Source: Gammaproteobacteria bacterium
Lineage (GTDB): Bacteria; Pseudomonadota; Gammaproteobacteria; SG8-11
Assembly: GCA_016200445.1 (NCBI GenBank)
Contig: JACQEQ010000124.1
Location: forward strand, 1 to 11,917
Direction: 5' to 3'
DNA length: 11,917 bases
Shown piece after piece: positions 1 to 7,532 of this stretch. Positions within the stretch are counted from its first letter, which is position 1. Each line of letters opens with the position of its first letter. A model generated the notes under the pieces. It made no database searches. It worked only from the letters and a program-made list of their open reading frames with translations, and was not told where the DNA came from. Position numbers and translations under genes: made by a program.

Positions 1-1
1 T

Positions 2-820
2 ACCGAGGAAAATACCCGGCGCACCAATCGGCTCAAGCTGATTTCAGATCTCGACGCTGCCATTACCAATAATCGTCTGTTGCTGCATTATCAACCGGTG
101 GTGGAACTAAAGTGCAATCAAGTACGCGGTGTCGAAGCCTTGTGCCGTTGGATACATCCCGAGCGTGGGTTTATTCCACCCGATGATTTTATTGCACTGG
201 CCGAACAAAAGGGTTTAATTCAAGCCTTGACTCTTTGGGTGTTGGATACGGCATTGCAACAATGTGCGGCGTGGCATGCGCAAGGGTTGCAGATCGGCAT
301 GTCGGTGAATCTGTCGACGCGTAATTTTCTCGATCCGGAATTGCCCGATAAAGTGCAAAGCTATTTGGCCAAATGGAAGGTGCCTGCGCAGTGGTTGAGT
401 TTGGAAATCACTGAAAGCATGACCATGTCCGATCCGGTGCGTGCGCTGGAAATTATTCGTACACTCGACGCGATGGGTATAAAGATTTCAATCGACGACT
501 TTGGTACCGGCTATTCGTCGCTTGCGTATCTGAAAAAATTACAAGTCGATGAACTTAAAATCGATCGCTCATTCGTCCTCGATATGGACAAGGATCAGGA
601 CAATCAGGCGATCGTACGTTCCACCATCGACCTGGCGCATTCGCTGGGCCTGAGCGTGGTTGCGGAAGGTATTGAATCCGAGATCATTATGAAAATGCTC
701 CACGGGTACGGTTGTGACAAAGTACAGGGCTACTATTTATGCAAACCCAAACCGGCTGAAGATGTAACCCGCTGGTTGCAGGAATCGCAATGGGGTTTGG
801 GTGTGGCGCATGTTGCGTAG
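2..820 (+). CDS. EAL-domain c-di-GMP phosphodiesterase, C-terminal part (5' end outside window)
   Basis: The reading frame is open from base 2 to a TAG at 818-820, giving 272 residues with no true start inside the window. It is a nearly complete EAL domain, the fold that hydrolyses cyclic di-GMP to pGpG. Residues expected for catalysis and metal binding are present: E45 of the EAL motif, N103 in SVNLS, E135 and E138 in LEITES, D165-D166 in IDDFGTGYSS (loop 6 intact), K186 in ELKID, E222 in VVAEGIE and Q242 in QGYYL. An active enzyme is therefore likely. The first residues (TEENTRRTNRLKLISDL) look like the linker that often follows a GGDEF domain, so the full protein is probably a larger GGDEF-EAL signalling protein; that part is inference. 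It lies just upstream of the EPS operon, and c-di-GMP commonly controls EPS, but no direct link is visible. The family is near certain, the substrate likely. Confidence 0.93.
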   Translation, partial: TEENTRRTNRLKLISDLDAAITNNRLLLHYQPVVELKCNQVRGVEALCRWIHPERGFIPPDDFIALAEQKGLIQALTLWVLDTALQQCAAWHAQGLQIGMSVNLSTRNFLDPELPDKVQSYLAKWKVPAQWLSLEITESMTMSDPVRALEIIRTLDAMGIKISIDDFGTGYSSLAYLKKLQVDELKIDRSFVLDMDKDQDNQAIVRSTIDLAHSLGLSVVAEGIESEIIMKMLHGYGCDKVQGYYLCKPKPAEDVTRWLQESQWGLGVAHVA

Positions 821-962
821 TGATTGACGCGTTATGAGACGCCTTACTGCACAAAATTAAAGTGCGTGGCAGTGGCAATATTCACGTCATAGCAATTGAA
901 TATTTCCGTAGTGTTACCGGCAACTTAGTTTATAAAGGGCAGCCTAAAGCAGGTGTTTAATG

Positions 963-971
963 TGCTAGAAT
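963..971 (+). promoter_or_regulatory. Candidate sigma-70 extended -10 element for the EPS operon
   Basis: TGC followed by TAGAAT at 966-971 matches the extended -10 pattern (TGn plus 5 of 6 bases of TATAAT). No good -35 hexamer is seen 16-18 bases upstream, which an extended -10 can tolerate. Its place before the first gene of a tightly packed operon fits a main promoter with a leader of roughly 155 bases. This is a pattern match only. Confidence 0.35.
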
Positions 972-1019
972 GCGCCGCTTCGAATTTATGCCTGACGAAT
1001 CAACCGCGTATCTGGTATT

Positions 1020-1070
1020 TACCGGGAGTATTAAAAGTCACGCTATGTGTGATGGCGTACCGACCCGGTA
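1020..1070 (+). promoter_or_regulatory. Possible structured 5' leader (nested stem-loop)
   Basis: TACCGGG at 1020-1026 is perfectly complementary to CCCGGTA at 1064-1070. The 37 bases between them contain a smaller stem, TCAC at 1038-1041 with GTGA at 1049-1052. It would lie in the leader of the EPS mRNA if transcription starts near 978. It resembles no riboswitch I recognise and has no T-run, so a terminator is unlikely. It may be chance. Confidence 0.22.
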
Positions 1071-1132
1071 TAAAACTTTTAACTACATTGGCCCCTCTAC
1101 ATAGACGCTTGCCCAGGATGAAACCTAGAGAC

Positions 1133-1747
1133 ATGAATCAGAATTTTCTGCGCGTGATCGCCGTGAGCTTGACAGCCCTATTCATCACTGCCTGTGCCAC
1201 ACCCCAGCTCGCGGTTCCAGCACCGCCAACGACGTACAGCAATCCTGAATACGTGATCGGCGCTGGCGACACACTACAGGTGTTTGTGTGGCGCAATCCC
1301 GAGCTGTCGCTGACCATTCCAGTGCGCCCCGATGGCCGGATTTCCACGCCGTTGGTGGAAGAGTTGGTGGTCGCCAACAAGACCCCGGCGCAAGTCGCTC
1401 GCGAGATCGAAAAGCGGCTCAGCGCTTATTTAAAAGACCCGCTGGTGACCGTCATCGTTACTACTTTTGTTGGACCATATAACCAGCAGGTGCGCGTGCT
1501 GGGTGCGGCAACGCGGCCACAAGTATTGCCGTATCGTGCCAACATGACGGTATTGGACGTCATCATCGCAGTGGGTGGCTTGACCAACATTGCTGCGGGC
1601 AACAAAGCCACGATTTCACGCACCGTAAATGGCCAGGTTACGCAGTTTTCGGTACGTCTGGATGACTTGATCCGGGATGGCGATATCCGCGCTAATGTAG
1701 AGATGGCGCCGGGCGATATTCTGCTTATCCCTGAGTCTTGGTTTTAG
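1133..1747 (+). CDS. XrtA-associated exopolysaccharide export lipoprotein (Wza-like)
   Basis: A 204-residue outer-membrane polysaccharide export lipoprotein that should form the periplasmic/outer-membrane exit channel for EPS. The N-terminus is a lipoprotein signal ending in a lipobox, ITAC, with Cys21 as the lipidated residue. A polysaccharide export domain follows (about residues 42-118: YVIGAGDTLQV, RPDGRIS, DPLVTVIV). Next comes an SLBB-like domain (about 125-175: VRVLGAATRP, LDVIIAVGGLT), then the ending MAPGDILLIPESWF. Length and layout fit the short export proteins of XrtA loci (TIGR03027 type). The ATG at 1133 gives the best signal peptide; an ATG at 1118 is possible and would add five residues. 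Neither has a strong ribosome binding site. It is the first gene of the operon, 20 bases before the chain-length gene, which points to shared transcription. Confidence 0.9.
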   Translation: MNQNFLRVIAVSLTALFITACATPQLAVPAPPTTYSNPEYVIGAGDTLQVFVWRNPELSLTIPVRPDGRISTPLVEELVVANKTPAQVAREIEKRLSAYLKDPLVTVIVTTFVGPYNQQVRVLGAATRPQVLPYRANMTVLDVIIAVGGLTNIAAGNKATISRTVNGQVTQFSVRLDDLIRDGDIRANVEMAPGDILLIPESWF

Positions 1748-1767
1748 CGTGAAGTGAAAGGCTAGCC

Positions 1768-3321
1768 ATGAATGAGTTAATGTCACAACTGTCGACTTAT
1801 GCACGCACCACCTGGCGTTACCGCTGGTTTACCCAAATGATTGCGTGGCCGTTGTGTTTAATCGGCTGGCTGGTGGTGTACTTGCTGCCGAATCAATATG
1901 ACGCCACGGCGCGGGTATACATCGATACGCAGTCGATGTTGCGTCCGCTGCTGCAAGGCTTGGCCGTACAAACCAATGTGTCGGAACAAATTCAGGCGAT
2001 GCTGCGCACCTTACTTAGCCGCCCAAACCTTGAAAAGGTAGCGCGCATGTCGGATCTTGACATGCAAGCTAAAACACCCGAAGAAATGGAGTTGCTATTG
2101 AATCGGCTGGGTAAAAAAATCGTGCTGTCGAATGCGGGCCGTGAAAATTTGTTCAGTATTTCTTATACCTACGAAAAACCCGAAGTTGCAAAACAAGTCG
2201 TGCAGTCGTTGTTGACGGTTTTCGTGGAAAGCAGCTTGGGCGATACCCGCAAGGATACGAGCGCGGCGCAGCAGTTTATCGACGAACAAATTAAAGAATA
2301 CGAAGAGAAACTGTCTTCGGCAGAAGATCGTTTGAAAGATTTTAAACGTCAAAATATGAATGTCATGCCCTCCGAAGGGCGCGGGTATTACGAGCGCTTG
2401 CAAAGCGAGACTGCGATACTCGAGCGCGCTAAGCTGGAGTTATGGGAGTCCGAAAACCGGCGCGATGAACTGCACCGGCAGCTCGATGGCGAAGAGCCGA
2501 CCTTCGGCTTGATGACGGCGGAGCCGATAAAAACGACGGTCTCGGCCACGGACACCCGCATTCAAGCGTTACAAACGAAGCTCGACGAACTGTTGCTGAG
2601 ATATACCGACGAGCACCCGGATGTGACCTCGTTGCGCAAACAAATCAGCGAATTACAAGAGCAAGATAAAAAGAAGCGTGAGTCGCAAGCCGCTGCTTCC
2701 CCGGTGCGACCGACCACGCTCGAAGCGAACCCGGTCTACCAACGCTTAAAAATCGCGTTGGGCGAAGCGGAAGCCAATGTGGCGTCGTTGCGGGTGCGTG
2801 TAAAGGAATATAGCAACCGCATCGCACAGTTAAACAAGCTGGTCGATACCGTACCCCAAGTCGAAGCCGAGCTTGCACGCCTCAATCGTGACTATGCGAT
2901 TAACAAACAGAATTACGAAACCTTAATCGCCCGGCGCGAATCCGCGAAAATTTCCGAATCGGCGGAACAGAGCTCGGATGCGCTGAAATTTAAAATTGTC
3001 GACCCGCCGCGCGTCTCGCTTAAACCGGTGGCACCCAATCGTCCCTTGCTTGCCTCGGCGGTGCTGGTGGCTGGCTTGGGGATGGGCATCTTCTTTGCAT
3101 TTTTTCTGTCGCAGCTCAAGCCGACCTTTGACCACCATCGCGCCATTGTCGAGGCGACTAACGTGCCGGTACTTGGTTATGTATCGATGGTCTCGACCGG
3201 TGCTGCACGCAACAAGCGGCGCGTGGAAGTTCTCGCATTTTCAGCAATGACAGTCGGCTTGTTCGTGGTGTTTGGATTTTATGTCGCGATGCAAGTCCTT
3301 GCGAATTCACCAGCCCGCTAG
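1768..3321 (+). CDS. XrtA-associated chain-length determinant protein (Wzz/GNVR family)
   Basis: A 517-residue inner-membrane polysaccharide co-polymerase that sets EPS chain length with the downstream kinase. The Wzz-like N-terminus has a membrane segment at about 24-41, followed by YDATARVYIDTQSML. A long, charged central part (about 165-390) rich in E, K, Q and L should form coiled coils in the periplasm. The GNVR-type motif before the second membrane segment reads RLNRDYAINKQNYETLIARR. A second membrane segment lies at about 427-450, and a third at about 489-511. The C-terminal third segment is usual for the XrtA-linked family (TIGR03007). The ATG at 1768 has AAAGG at 1757-1761, six bases upstream. 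Length is normal and no damage is seen. The next gene starts 11 bases after the stop. Confidence 0.93.
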   Translation: MNELMSQLSTYARTTWRYRWFTQMIAWPLCLIGWLVVYLLPNQYDATARVYIDTQSMLRPLLQGLAVQTNVSEQIQAMLRTLLSRPNLEKVARMSDLDMQAKTPEEMELLLNRLGKKIVLSNAGRENLFSISYTYEKPEVAKQVVQSLLTVFVESSLGDTRKDTSAAQQFIDEQIKEYEEKLSSAEDRLKDFKRQNMNVMPSEGRGYYERLQSETAILERAKLELWESENRRDELHRQLDGEEPTFGLMTAEPIKTTVSATDTRIQALQTKLDELLLRYTDEHPDVTSLRKQISELQEQDKKKRESQAAASPVRPTTLEANPVYQRLKIALGEAEANVASLRVRVKEYSNRIAQLNKLVDTVPQVEAELARLNRDYAINKQNYETLIARRESAKISESAEQSSDALKFKIVDPPRVSLKPVAPNRPLLASAVLVAGLGMGIFFAFFLSQLKPTFDHHRAIVEATNVPVLGYVSMVSTGAARNKRRVEVLAFSAMTVGLFVVFGFYVAMQVLANSPAR

Positions 3322-3332
3322 AGTATGTGCTA

Positions 3333-4223
3333 ATGAACTCAATAGAAAAATTAGTTGACCGGATGATACATACCGGCAAGCTGAATTCAGAATCTGCAGC
3401 AACGTCTGCTGTGAACACGCCGCCGCCATCGACCGGCACAACGACAATACATACGCGGACGGCGGGCAAGCCGGAGATAGCGGTGTTGGATCTGGCGCAG
3501 TTACGAGCCGCCGGTATGCTGACGCCGGATAATTCCCGCAGCCTGATCGCCGAGGAGTACCGGGCGATCAAGCGTCCATTGTTGAAAAATGCGTTTAAGT
3601 CGTCGGCAACGGATGTCATCCATCCTAACTTGATCATGGTGACTAGCTCGATTCCTGGCGAGGGTAAGTCGTTTACCTCCATCAATCTTGCGATGAGTAT
3701 TGCTATGGAGCTGGATCATACCGTGCTGCTGGTGGAAGCTGATGTTGCTAAACCGGCCATCGCGCGTTACTTGGGGTTGCCCGAGGATGTGAAGGGCCTG
3801 GTGGATTTTCTTTCCGACGACAAGACTTCCTTGGATGAGGTGTTATTACCCACCAATGTACCGAAGTTGACATTATTACGTGCCGGTCATTTTCATCAAC
3901 AGGCCACCGAGCTGCTGGCAAGCCAAAACATGAGCCGGTTAATTCACGAATTGGCAGAGCGGTATTCGGATCGCGTCATCATCTTCGATGCGCCACCGAT
4001 GCTGGTGTCCAGCGAAGCGGCGGTGTTGTCTTCGCTGGTCGGCCAGATCGTCATGGTGGTCGAGTACGGTAAAACACCGCAACGTACCGTCAAAGATGCG
4101 CTGCATCTTATCGGTCACGACAAAATTGTCGGTGTCGTTTTGAACAAGAGTCACGGCGGCTCAAGTCAGGGTTACGGTTACGGTTATTATGGCGTAACCG
4201 GCAATAGTACCGAGCGTGAATAA
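3333..4223 (+). CDS. XrtA-associated BY-type tyrosine autokinase (CpsD/CapB family)
   Basis: A 296-residue cytoplasmic kinase expected to pair with the chain-length protein and to tune EPS polymerisation by autophosphorylation. A variable linker (about 20-60) precedes LIAEEYRAIKRPLL. The nucleotide site has Walker A SSIPGEGKS (105-113, Lys112), a Walker A' strand LLVEADVAKP and Walker B VIIFDAPP with Asp219. The C-terminus carries a tyrosine cluster, Tyr281, 283, 285 and 286 in GYGYGYYG, the usual phosphorylation target. The Walker A' strand has Glu135 where BY-kinases normally have Asp, though Asp137 is kept. The ATG at 3333 gives MNSIEKLVDRM, the usual beginning of this family (TIGR03018); an in-frame GTG at 3327 is less likely. 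The start has only a weak Shine-Dalgarno and may depend on coupling to the gene 11 bases upstream. Confidence 0.92.
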   Translation: MNSIEKLVDRMIHTGKLNSESAATSAVNTPPPSTGTTTIHTRTAGKPEIAVLDLAQLRAAGMLTPDNSRSLIAEEYRAIKRPLLKNAFKSSATDVIHPNLIMVTSSIPGEGKSFTSINLAMSIAMELDHTVLLVEADVAKPAIARYLGLPEDVKGLVDFLSDDKTSLDEVLLPTNVPKLTLLRAGHFHQQATELLASQNMSRLIHELAERYSDRVIIFDAPPMLVSSEAAVLSSLVGQIVMVVEYGKTPQRTVKDALHLIGHDKIVGVVLNKSHGGSSQGYGYGYYGVTGNSTERE

Positions 4224-4324
4224 TTTCGTGTCCTGCGGTATCCCGGCTCACTGAATTTAGCAGCCGTCTTGAATTCTCCGCGTTGATCCTTTCTGATGTT
4301 GCCGTAACTATTGTGCGAGGCTTT

Positions 4325-5737
4325 GTGAACTACGCGACACGACAAATGTGCAAAATCGCTGCGTTACTGGTGGTAGCGATGTTTCCAACGGCGGTGTTTG
4401 CCGCAAATTGGAATATCGTTCCGAGCGTAGAAACGGCGTTGACTTACGCAGATAACTTTACGTTTGCGGCTAAAGGACATGAAGAAGCTGAAACCGTACT
4501 AGAAGTAAAACCTGCGATTAGCATCCAGAGTACCGAGGGCCGCACGCTGGTGGGCCTTTACTACGGAATCGATAATCTGTTTTATGCAAACAACCCTGAC
4601 CGTAATGCAGTACAGCAATTATTGCGTGGCAACGCGAGCTCCGAGGTTGTCCGCGATTTGTTCTTCGTTAACGCAACCGGTTCTATTGCTTACCAGGCGG
4701 TGAAGCCCACCGCCACCGCCGATCTCGGAAACTTGGCAATTTCACAGGATTCAACCCAGGTTGATACCTGGTCAGTGTCGCCCTATTTCAGGCAAACCTT
4801 TAGCGGCGCGGCGGAGCTGCGTGTTGGCATGGCGTTCAATGTTGTAAATTATAAAGACCTGCTCCCGGACAGCTATTCGCGCGAATATTTTTTTAACGCG
4901 GCAAGTGGCCCGAGCGCGCAAGATTTACAATGGAAGTTTGATATTAGAAGTAACGAAGTTTACTACCGGGGACAACTCAGCGACGCTAAGCATGGTCAGG
5001 CCGAGTTGGATCTTCGCTATAAAGTATTGCCGCAATGGGCGTTGACCGGGCGCGTGGGCTATGTCGACTACAAATACGATACCGATCCCATCGTCAACGA
5101 CGAGCCGAAAGGTAACACCTGGCGCTCCGGCGTGGCCTGGATACCCAGTACCCGTACCGAGCTGGAAGCCGGTGTAAGTAAAACCTTTGGATCGCGTGCA
5201 AAATACGGTTCATTTACGCATCAAGGCCAGTGGTTGTTCTGGAACGCGAATGTCGAGGAAGTCGTAACCGATCGTCGCCAGTTGCAATTGGCATATACAG
5301 ATCCGGCCACGCAGCAGCAAGGCACGTCCATAACACCTTACCTCACCCAAACCGAGGAGGTTTTCATTAACAAGACGACGCGGTTGCGTACCGGTTATAA
5401 ATCGGATGAATTTACCACCGAAATATCTGCCTATCGCGATCATCGCCTCTTCCAGAGAACCCACGGAACTGAAACGGTCAGTGGTGCCAGTGCAAGCATG
5501 GGCGTGATTTTGTCGAGAAATACCAGTGTGCAAGCAAGCGTGAGTCAGTCCAAAGTGAATGCGGTTGATTCAACACAAACCGAATTTAACGATGTCTCAG
5601 CATCGTTGCTGCACAGCTTCGGTACTGGCGTGAAAACGTCGCTCAGTGCGCAACGCCGTGCGGGAACATCGTCGGATCCGTTTCAATCCGATTTCGTCGC
5701 CTACTTGATTTCGGCACGTGTGCTGATGAGCTTTTAA
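4325..5737 (+). CDS. XrtA/PEP-CTERM-associated outer-membrane beta-barrel protein
   Basis: A 470-residue predicted outer-membrane barrel, of the type found after the kinase gene in XrtA EPS loci (TIGR03016). It probably helps polymer cross the outer membrane; its exact role is not established. A signal peptide is clear: a basic start (R6, K10), hydrophobic core IAALLVVAMFPTAV and cleavage after VFA at about residue 26. The mature part is rich in alternating polar/aromatic strands (LDLRYKVLPQWALTGRVGYVDYKYD, TRLRTGYKSDEFTTEISAYRDHRLF) and ends in phenylalanine, as barrel proteins do. I chose the GTG at 4325 because GAGG at 4317-4320 precedes it by four bases; ATG 4346 has no ribosome site and gives a shorter signal peptide, and TTG 4283 is unlikely. 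The 101-base gap upstream shows no obvious promoter. The deacetylase follows after only 13 bases. Confidence 0.85.
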   Translation: MNYATRQMCKIAALLVVAMFPTAVFAANWNIVPSVETALTYADNFTFAAKGHEEAETVLEVKPAISIQSTEGRTLVGLYYGIDNLFYANNPDRNAVQQLLRGNASSEVVRDLFFVNATGSIAYQAVKPTATADLGNLAISQDSTQVDTWSVSPYFRQTFSGAAELRVGMAFNVVNYKDLLPDSYSREYFFNAASGPSAQDLQWKFDIRSNEVYYRGQLSDAKHGQAELDLRYKVLPQWALTGRVGYVDYKYDTDPIVNDEPKGNTWRSGVAWIPSTRTELEAGVSKTFGSRAKYGSFTHQGQWLFWNANVEEVVTDRRQLQLAYTDPATQQQGTSITPYLTQTEEVFINKTTRLRTGYKSDEFTTEISAYRDHRLFQRTHGTETVSGASASMGVILSRNTSVQASVSQSKVNAVDSTQTEFNDVSASLLHSFGTGVKTSLSAQRRAGTSSDPFQSDFVAYLISARVLMSF

Positions 5738-5750
5738 CTCGAGATAACAT

Positions 5751-6662
5751 ATGACGCAGCAACACGAAACTACACAAAAAATTACCAATGCAATGACGGT
5801 CGACGTGGAAGATTATTTCCAGGTTTCGGCCTTTGAAAAAATTATCAAGCGCGAACAGTGGGACACGCTGCCGCAACGCGTGGAAAGTAATACGCATCGC
5901 GTGCTGGATTTATTTGCGCATGGCGGCATCAAGGCCACGTTTTTCACGTTGGGTTGGGTGGCGGAACGGCATCCGCAGTTGATCCGGCGCATGGTGAGCG
6001 AGGGACACGAGCTGGCCAGCCACGGGTATTCTCATATCCGCGTGACGCAGCAGCAACCCGCGCAGTTTCGCGAAGACATCGTGCGCACCAAGCAACTGCT
6101 GGAAGACATCGGCGGCGTCGCGGTGCGCGGTTATCGTGCGGCGAGTTATTCCATCGGCGCGGCGAATCTGTGGGCGCTCGATGAATTAAAAGGCGCGGGT
6201 TATGACTATAGTTCCAGTATCTATCCGGTCAAGCATGACTTATACGGCATGCCCGAGTGCTCGCGCTTTGCCTGTTATCCGCGCGGGCAGGGCAGTATTT
6301 TGGAAATTCCTGTCACCACGGTCGAACTGCTCGGCAAAAAACTGCCGGCTGGTGGCGGTGGATTTTTTCGCCTGTACCCATACCCGGTCTCGCGCTGGGC
6401 GTTGCGACGTGTGAATCGTCGCGACCTGGAACCTGCGCTATTTTATTTCCATCCGTGGGAGATCGATCCCGATCAGCCACGGCAACACAATATTCCGCTG
6501 AAGACGCGCGTGCGCCACTACCTCAATCTCGGACGGATGGAGACGCGCCTGAAAGCATTGATGCAAGACTTTTCCTGGGGGCGTATGGATCAGATATTTT
6601 TGACTGAAAATAATCTCAACAAAGGGACGGGTGCAAGCGCCGCGCGTGTTATAGGTGGCTGA
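5751..6662 (+). CDS. XrtA-associated polysaccharide deacetylase (NodB fold, DUF3473 C-terminus)
   Basis: A 303-residue metal-dependent deacetylase that probably removes acetyl groups from N-acetylated sugars in the EPS. NodB motifs are visible: motif 1 in TVDVEDYFQVSAFE (Asp18, Asp21), motif 2 HGYSH (His91 and His95, metal ligands), motif 3 RGYRAAS (126-132) and the late FYFHPWEIDP block with His234. The C-terminal LKTRVRHYLNLGRMETRL and FSWGRMDQIF blocks are typical of the XrtA-linked family (TIGR03006). Motif 3 usually reads RAPS; here proline is alanine, which may or may not matter. There is no signal peptide, so action is probably cytoplasmic or membrane-associated; this is inference. The ATG at 5751 has a weak GAG eight bases upstream. 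The gene overlaps the next one by 8 bases. The XrtA-associated ATPase that normally precedes it is missing. Confidence 0.93.
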   Translation: MTQQHETTQKITNAMTVDVEDYFQVSAFEKIIKREQWDTLPQRVESNTHRVLDLFAHGGIKATFFTLGWVAERHPQLIRRMVSEGHELASHGYSHIRVTQQQPAQFREDIVRTKQLLEDIGGVAVRGYRAASYSIGAANLWALDELKGAGYDYSSSIYPVKHDLYGMPECSRFACYPRGQGSILEIPVTTVELLGKKLPAGGGGFFRLYPYPVSRWALRRVNRRDLEPALFYFHPWEIDPDQPRQHNIPLKTRVRHYLNLGRMETRLKALMQDFSWGRMDQIFLTENNLNKGTGASAARVIGG

Positions 6663-7524
6663 GCTCAACATTAAAGAATTCACCCCGGCTGATACAGCGC
6701 GCTGGGATGCCTTCGTCGCCGGCAACGCTGAAGCGACCTTTTTTCATCGCGCCGGTTGGAAGGATGTCATCGAGCGCGCCTTCGGCCATCGTATGTATTT
6801 GTTGTATGCCGAACGCAATGGCCAGATTGAAGGTGTGTACCCGCTCGGGCATATACACAGCCAGTTGTTCGGCAATGCGCTGATTTCGGTACCGTTCTGC
6901 GTTTACGGCGGGGCGGCCGCAGCAAGCGATGCGGCGCGGGCGGCGCTCGATACCGCGGCGCAGGAGCTGGCGGTAAAGTTAGGCGTAGATTATCTGGAAG
7001 TGCGCAGCCGGGTGCCGCGTCACGACGATTGGCTGCGCAAAGATCTGTACGTCACGTTTCGCAAAGCCATCGATCCCGATGTCGAAAAAAATATGACTAA
7101 CATTCCACGCAAGCAGCGTGCGATGGTGCGTAAGGGTATCGACGCCGGTTTGGTCGGCGAGCTGGATGTCAACATCGAGCGCTTTTACGAAGCCTATGCG
7201 CATAGCGTGCATGCGCTAGGTACCCCGGTGTTCCCGAAAAGTTACTTTAAGTATTGGGATCTCATGCGCCGCAGCTGCGAGCGTGGTTTGAAGGTGTTCG
7301 ACTATGGCCGCAGCAAGCAGGGCACCGGTTCGTACAGTTTTAAAAAGAATTGGGGTTTTGAACCGCAACCGCTGTACTACGAATATTTCTTGGTCAAGGC
7401 CAAGGCGCTGCCGAATGTCAGCCCGACCAACCCCAAGTACGAATTATTTATCAAGCTGTGGAAGAAGTTGCCGTTTTCGATTACCAAAATAATTGGCCCA
7501 TACATCGCTAAAAACCTCGGTTAA
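6655..7524 (+). CDS. FemAB-like acyltransferase, XrtA-associated, with internal deletion
   Basis: A 289-residue protein of the FemAB/GNAT-like family found in XrtA loci (TIGR03019), thought to transfer an aminoacyl or acyl group in EPS or linked-protein modification; the substrate is unknown. The N-terminal half matches well (WDAFVAGNAEATFFHRAGW, SQLFGNALISVPFCVYGG, NIPRKQRAMVRKGI), as does the C-terminus (FDYGRSKQGTGSYSFKKNWGFEPQPLYYEY, NPKYELFIKLWKKLP). Family members are about 340-350 residues as I recall. Here GTPVFPKSYF (ending at residue 198) runs almost directly into YWDLMRRSCERG (200 on). The segment that normally carries the PYYGGG and NDFM blocks of the acyltransferase core, about 55 residues, is gone without a frameshift. 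Activity is therefore doubtful. The GTG at 6655 lies inside the end of the deacetylase gene and has no strong ribosome site, suggesting coupling. Family is certain; the deletion rests on memory of relatives. Confidence 0.88.
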   Translation: MAELNIKEFTPADTARWDAFVAGNAEATFFHRAGWKDVIERAFGHRMYLLYAERNGQIEGVYPLGHIHSQLFGNALISVPFCVYGGAAAASDAARAALDTAAQELAVKLGVDYLEVRSRVPRHDDWLRKDLYVTFRKAIDPDVEKNMTNIPRKQRAMVRKGIDAGLVGELDVNIERFYEAYAHSVHALGTPVFPKSYFKYWDLMRRSCERGLKVFDYGRSKQGTGSYSFKKNWGFEPQPLYYEYFLVKAKALPNVSPTNPKYELFIKLWKKLPFSITKIIGPYIAKNLG

Positions 7525-7532
7525 GGCTCAAC

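Larger units (their letters stand above)
821..1132. other. Intergenic region between EAL gene and EPS operon
   Basis: These 312 bases hold no convincing gene. The frame of the downstream lipoprotein is open back to a GTG at 953, but that extension matches nothing in the family and precedes a clear lipoprotein signal peptide, so it is probably untranslated. The stretch contains a candidate extended -10 promoter element at 963-971 and a possible stem-loop at 1020-1070. An AT-rich inverted repeat (AATATTC at 877-883, GAATATT at 898-904) lies after the EAL gene but has no following T-run. No tRNA, CRISPR or recognisable riboswitch was seen. Confidence 0.6.

Noticed and set aside
877..904. AATATTC/GAATATT inverted repeat as terminator of the EAL gene
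   Set aside because: The stem is AT-rich, seven bases long with a 14-base loop, and no T-run follows. Too weak to call.
937..950. Possible sigma-54 promoter (GG, ten bases, GC)
   Set aside because: Only the GG/GC spacing fits. The surrounding bases (AAGGGCAG, TAAAGCA) match the -24/-12 consensus poorly, and XrtA-linked sigma-54 sites usually read close to TGGCACG-N4-TTGC.
953..1132. Upstream in-frame extension of the export lipoprotein to GTG 953
   Set aside because: The extra 60 residues match nothing typical of the family, would bury the lipoprotein signal peptide and overlap the likely promoter.
3158..3685. Long minus-strand open frame of 175 codons opposite the chain-length and kinase genes
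   Set aside because: It lies across two clearly real genes, has no family motifs or ribosome site, and its composition looks like a complement of coding sequence.
4244..4270. CGGCT/AGCCG stem after the kinase gene as a terminator
   Set aside because: Only five base pairs with a 13-base loop and no real T-run; the operon continues beyond it.
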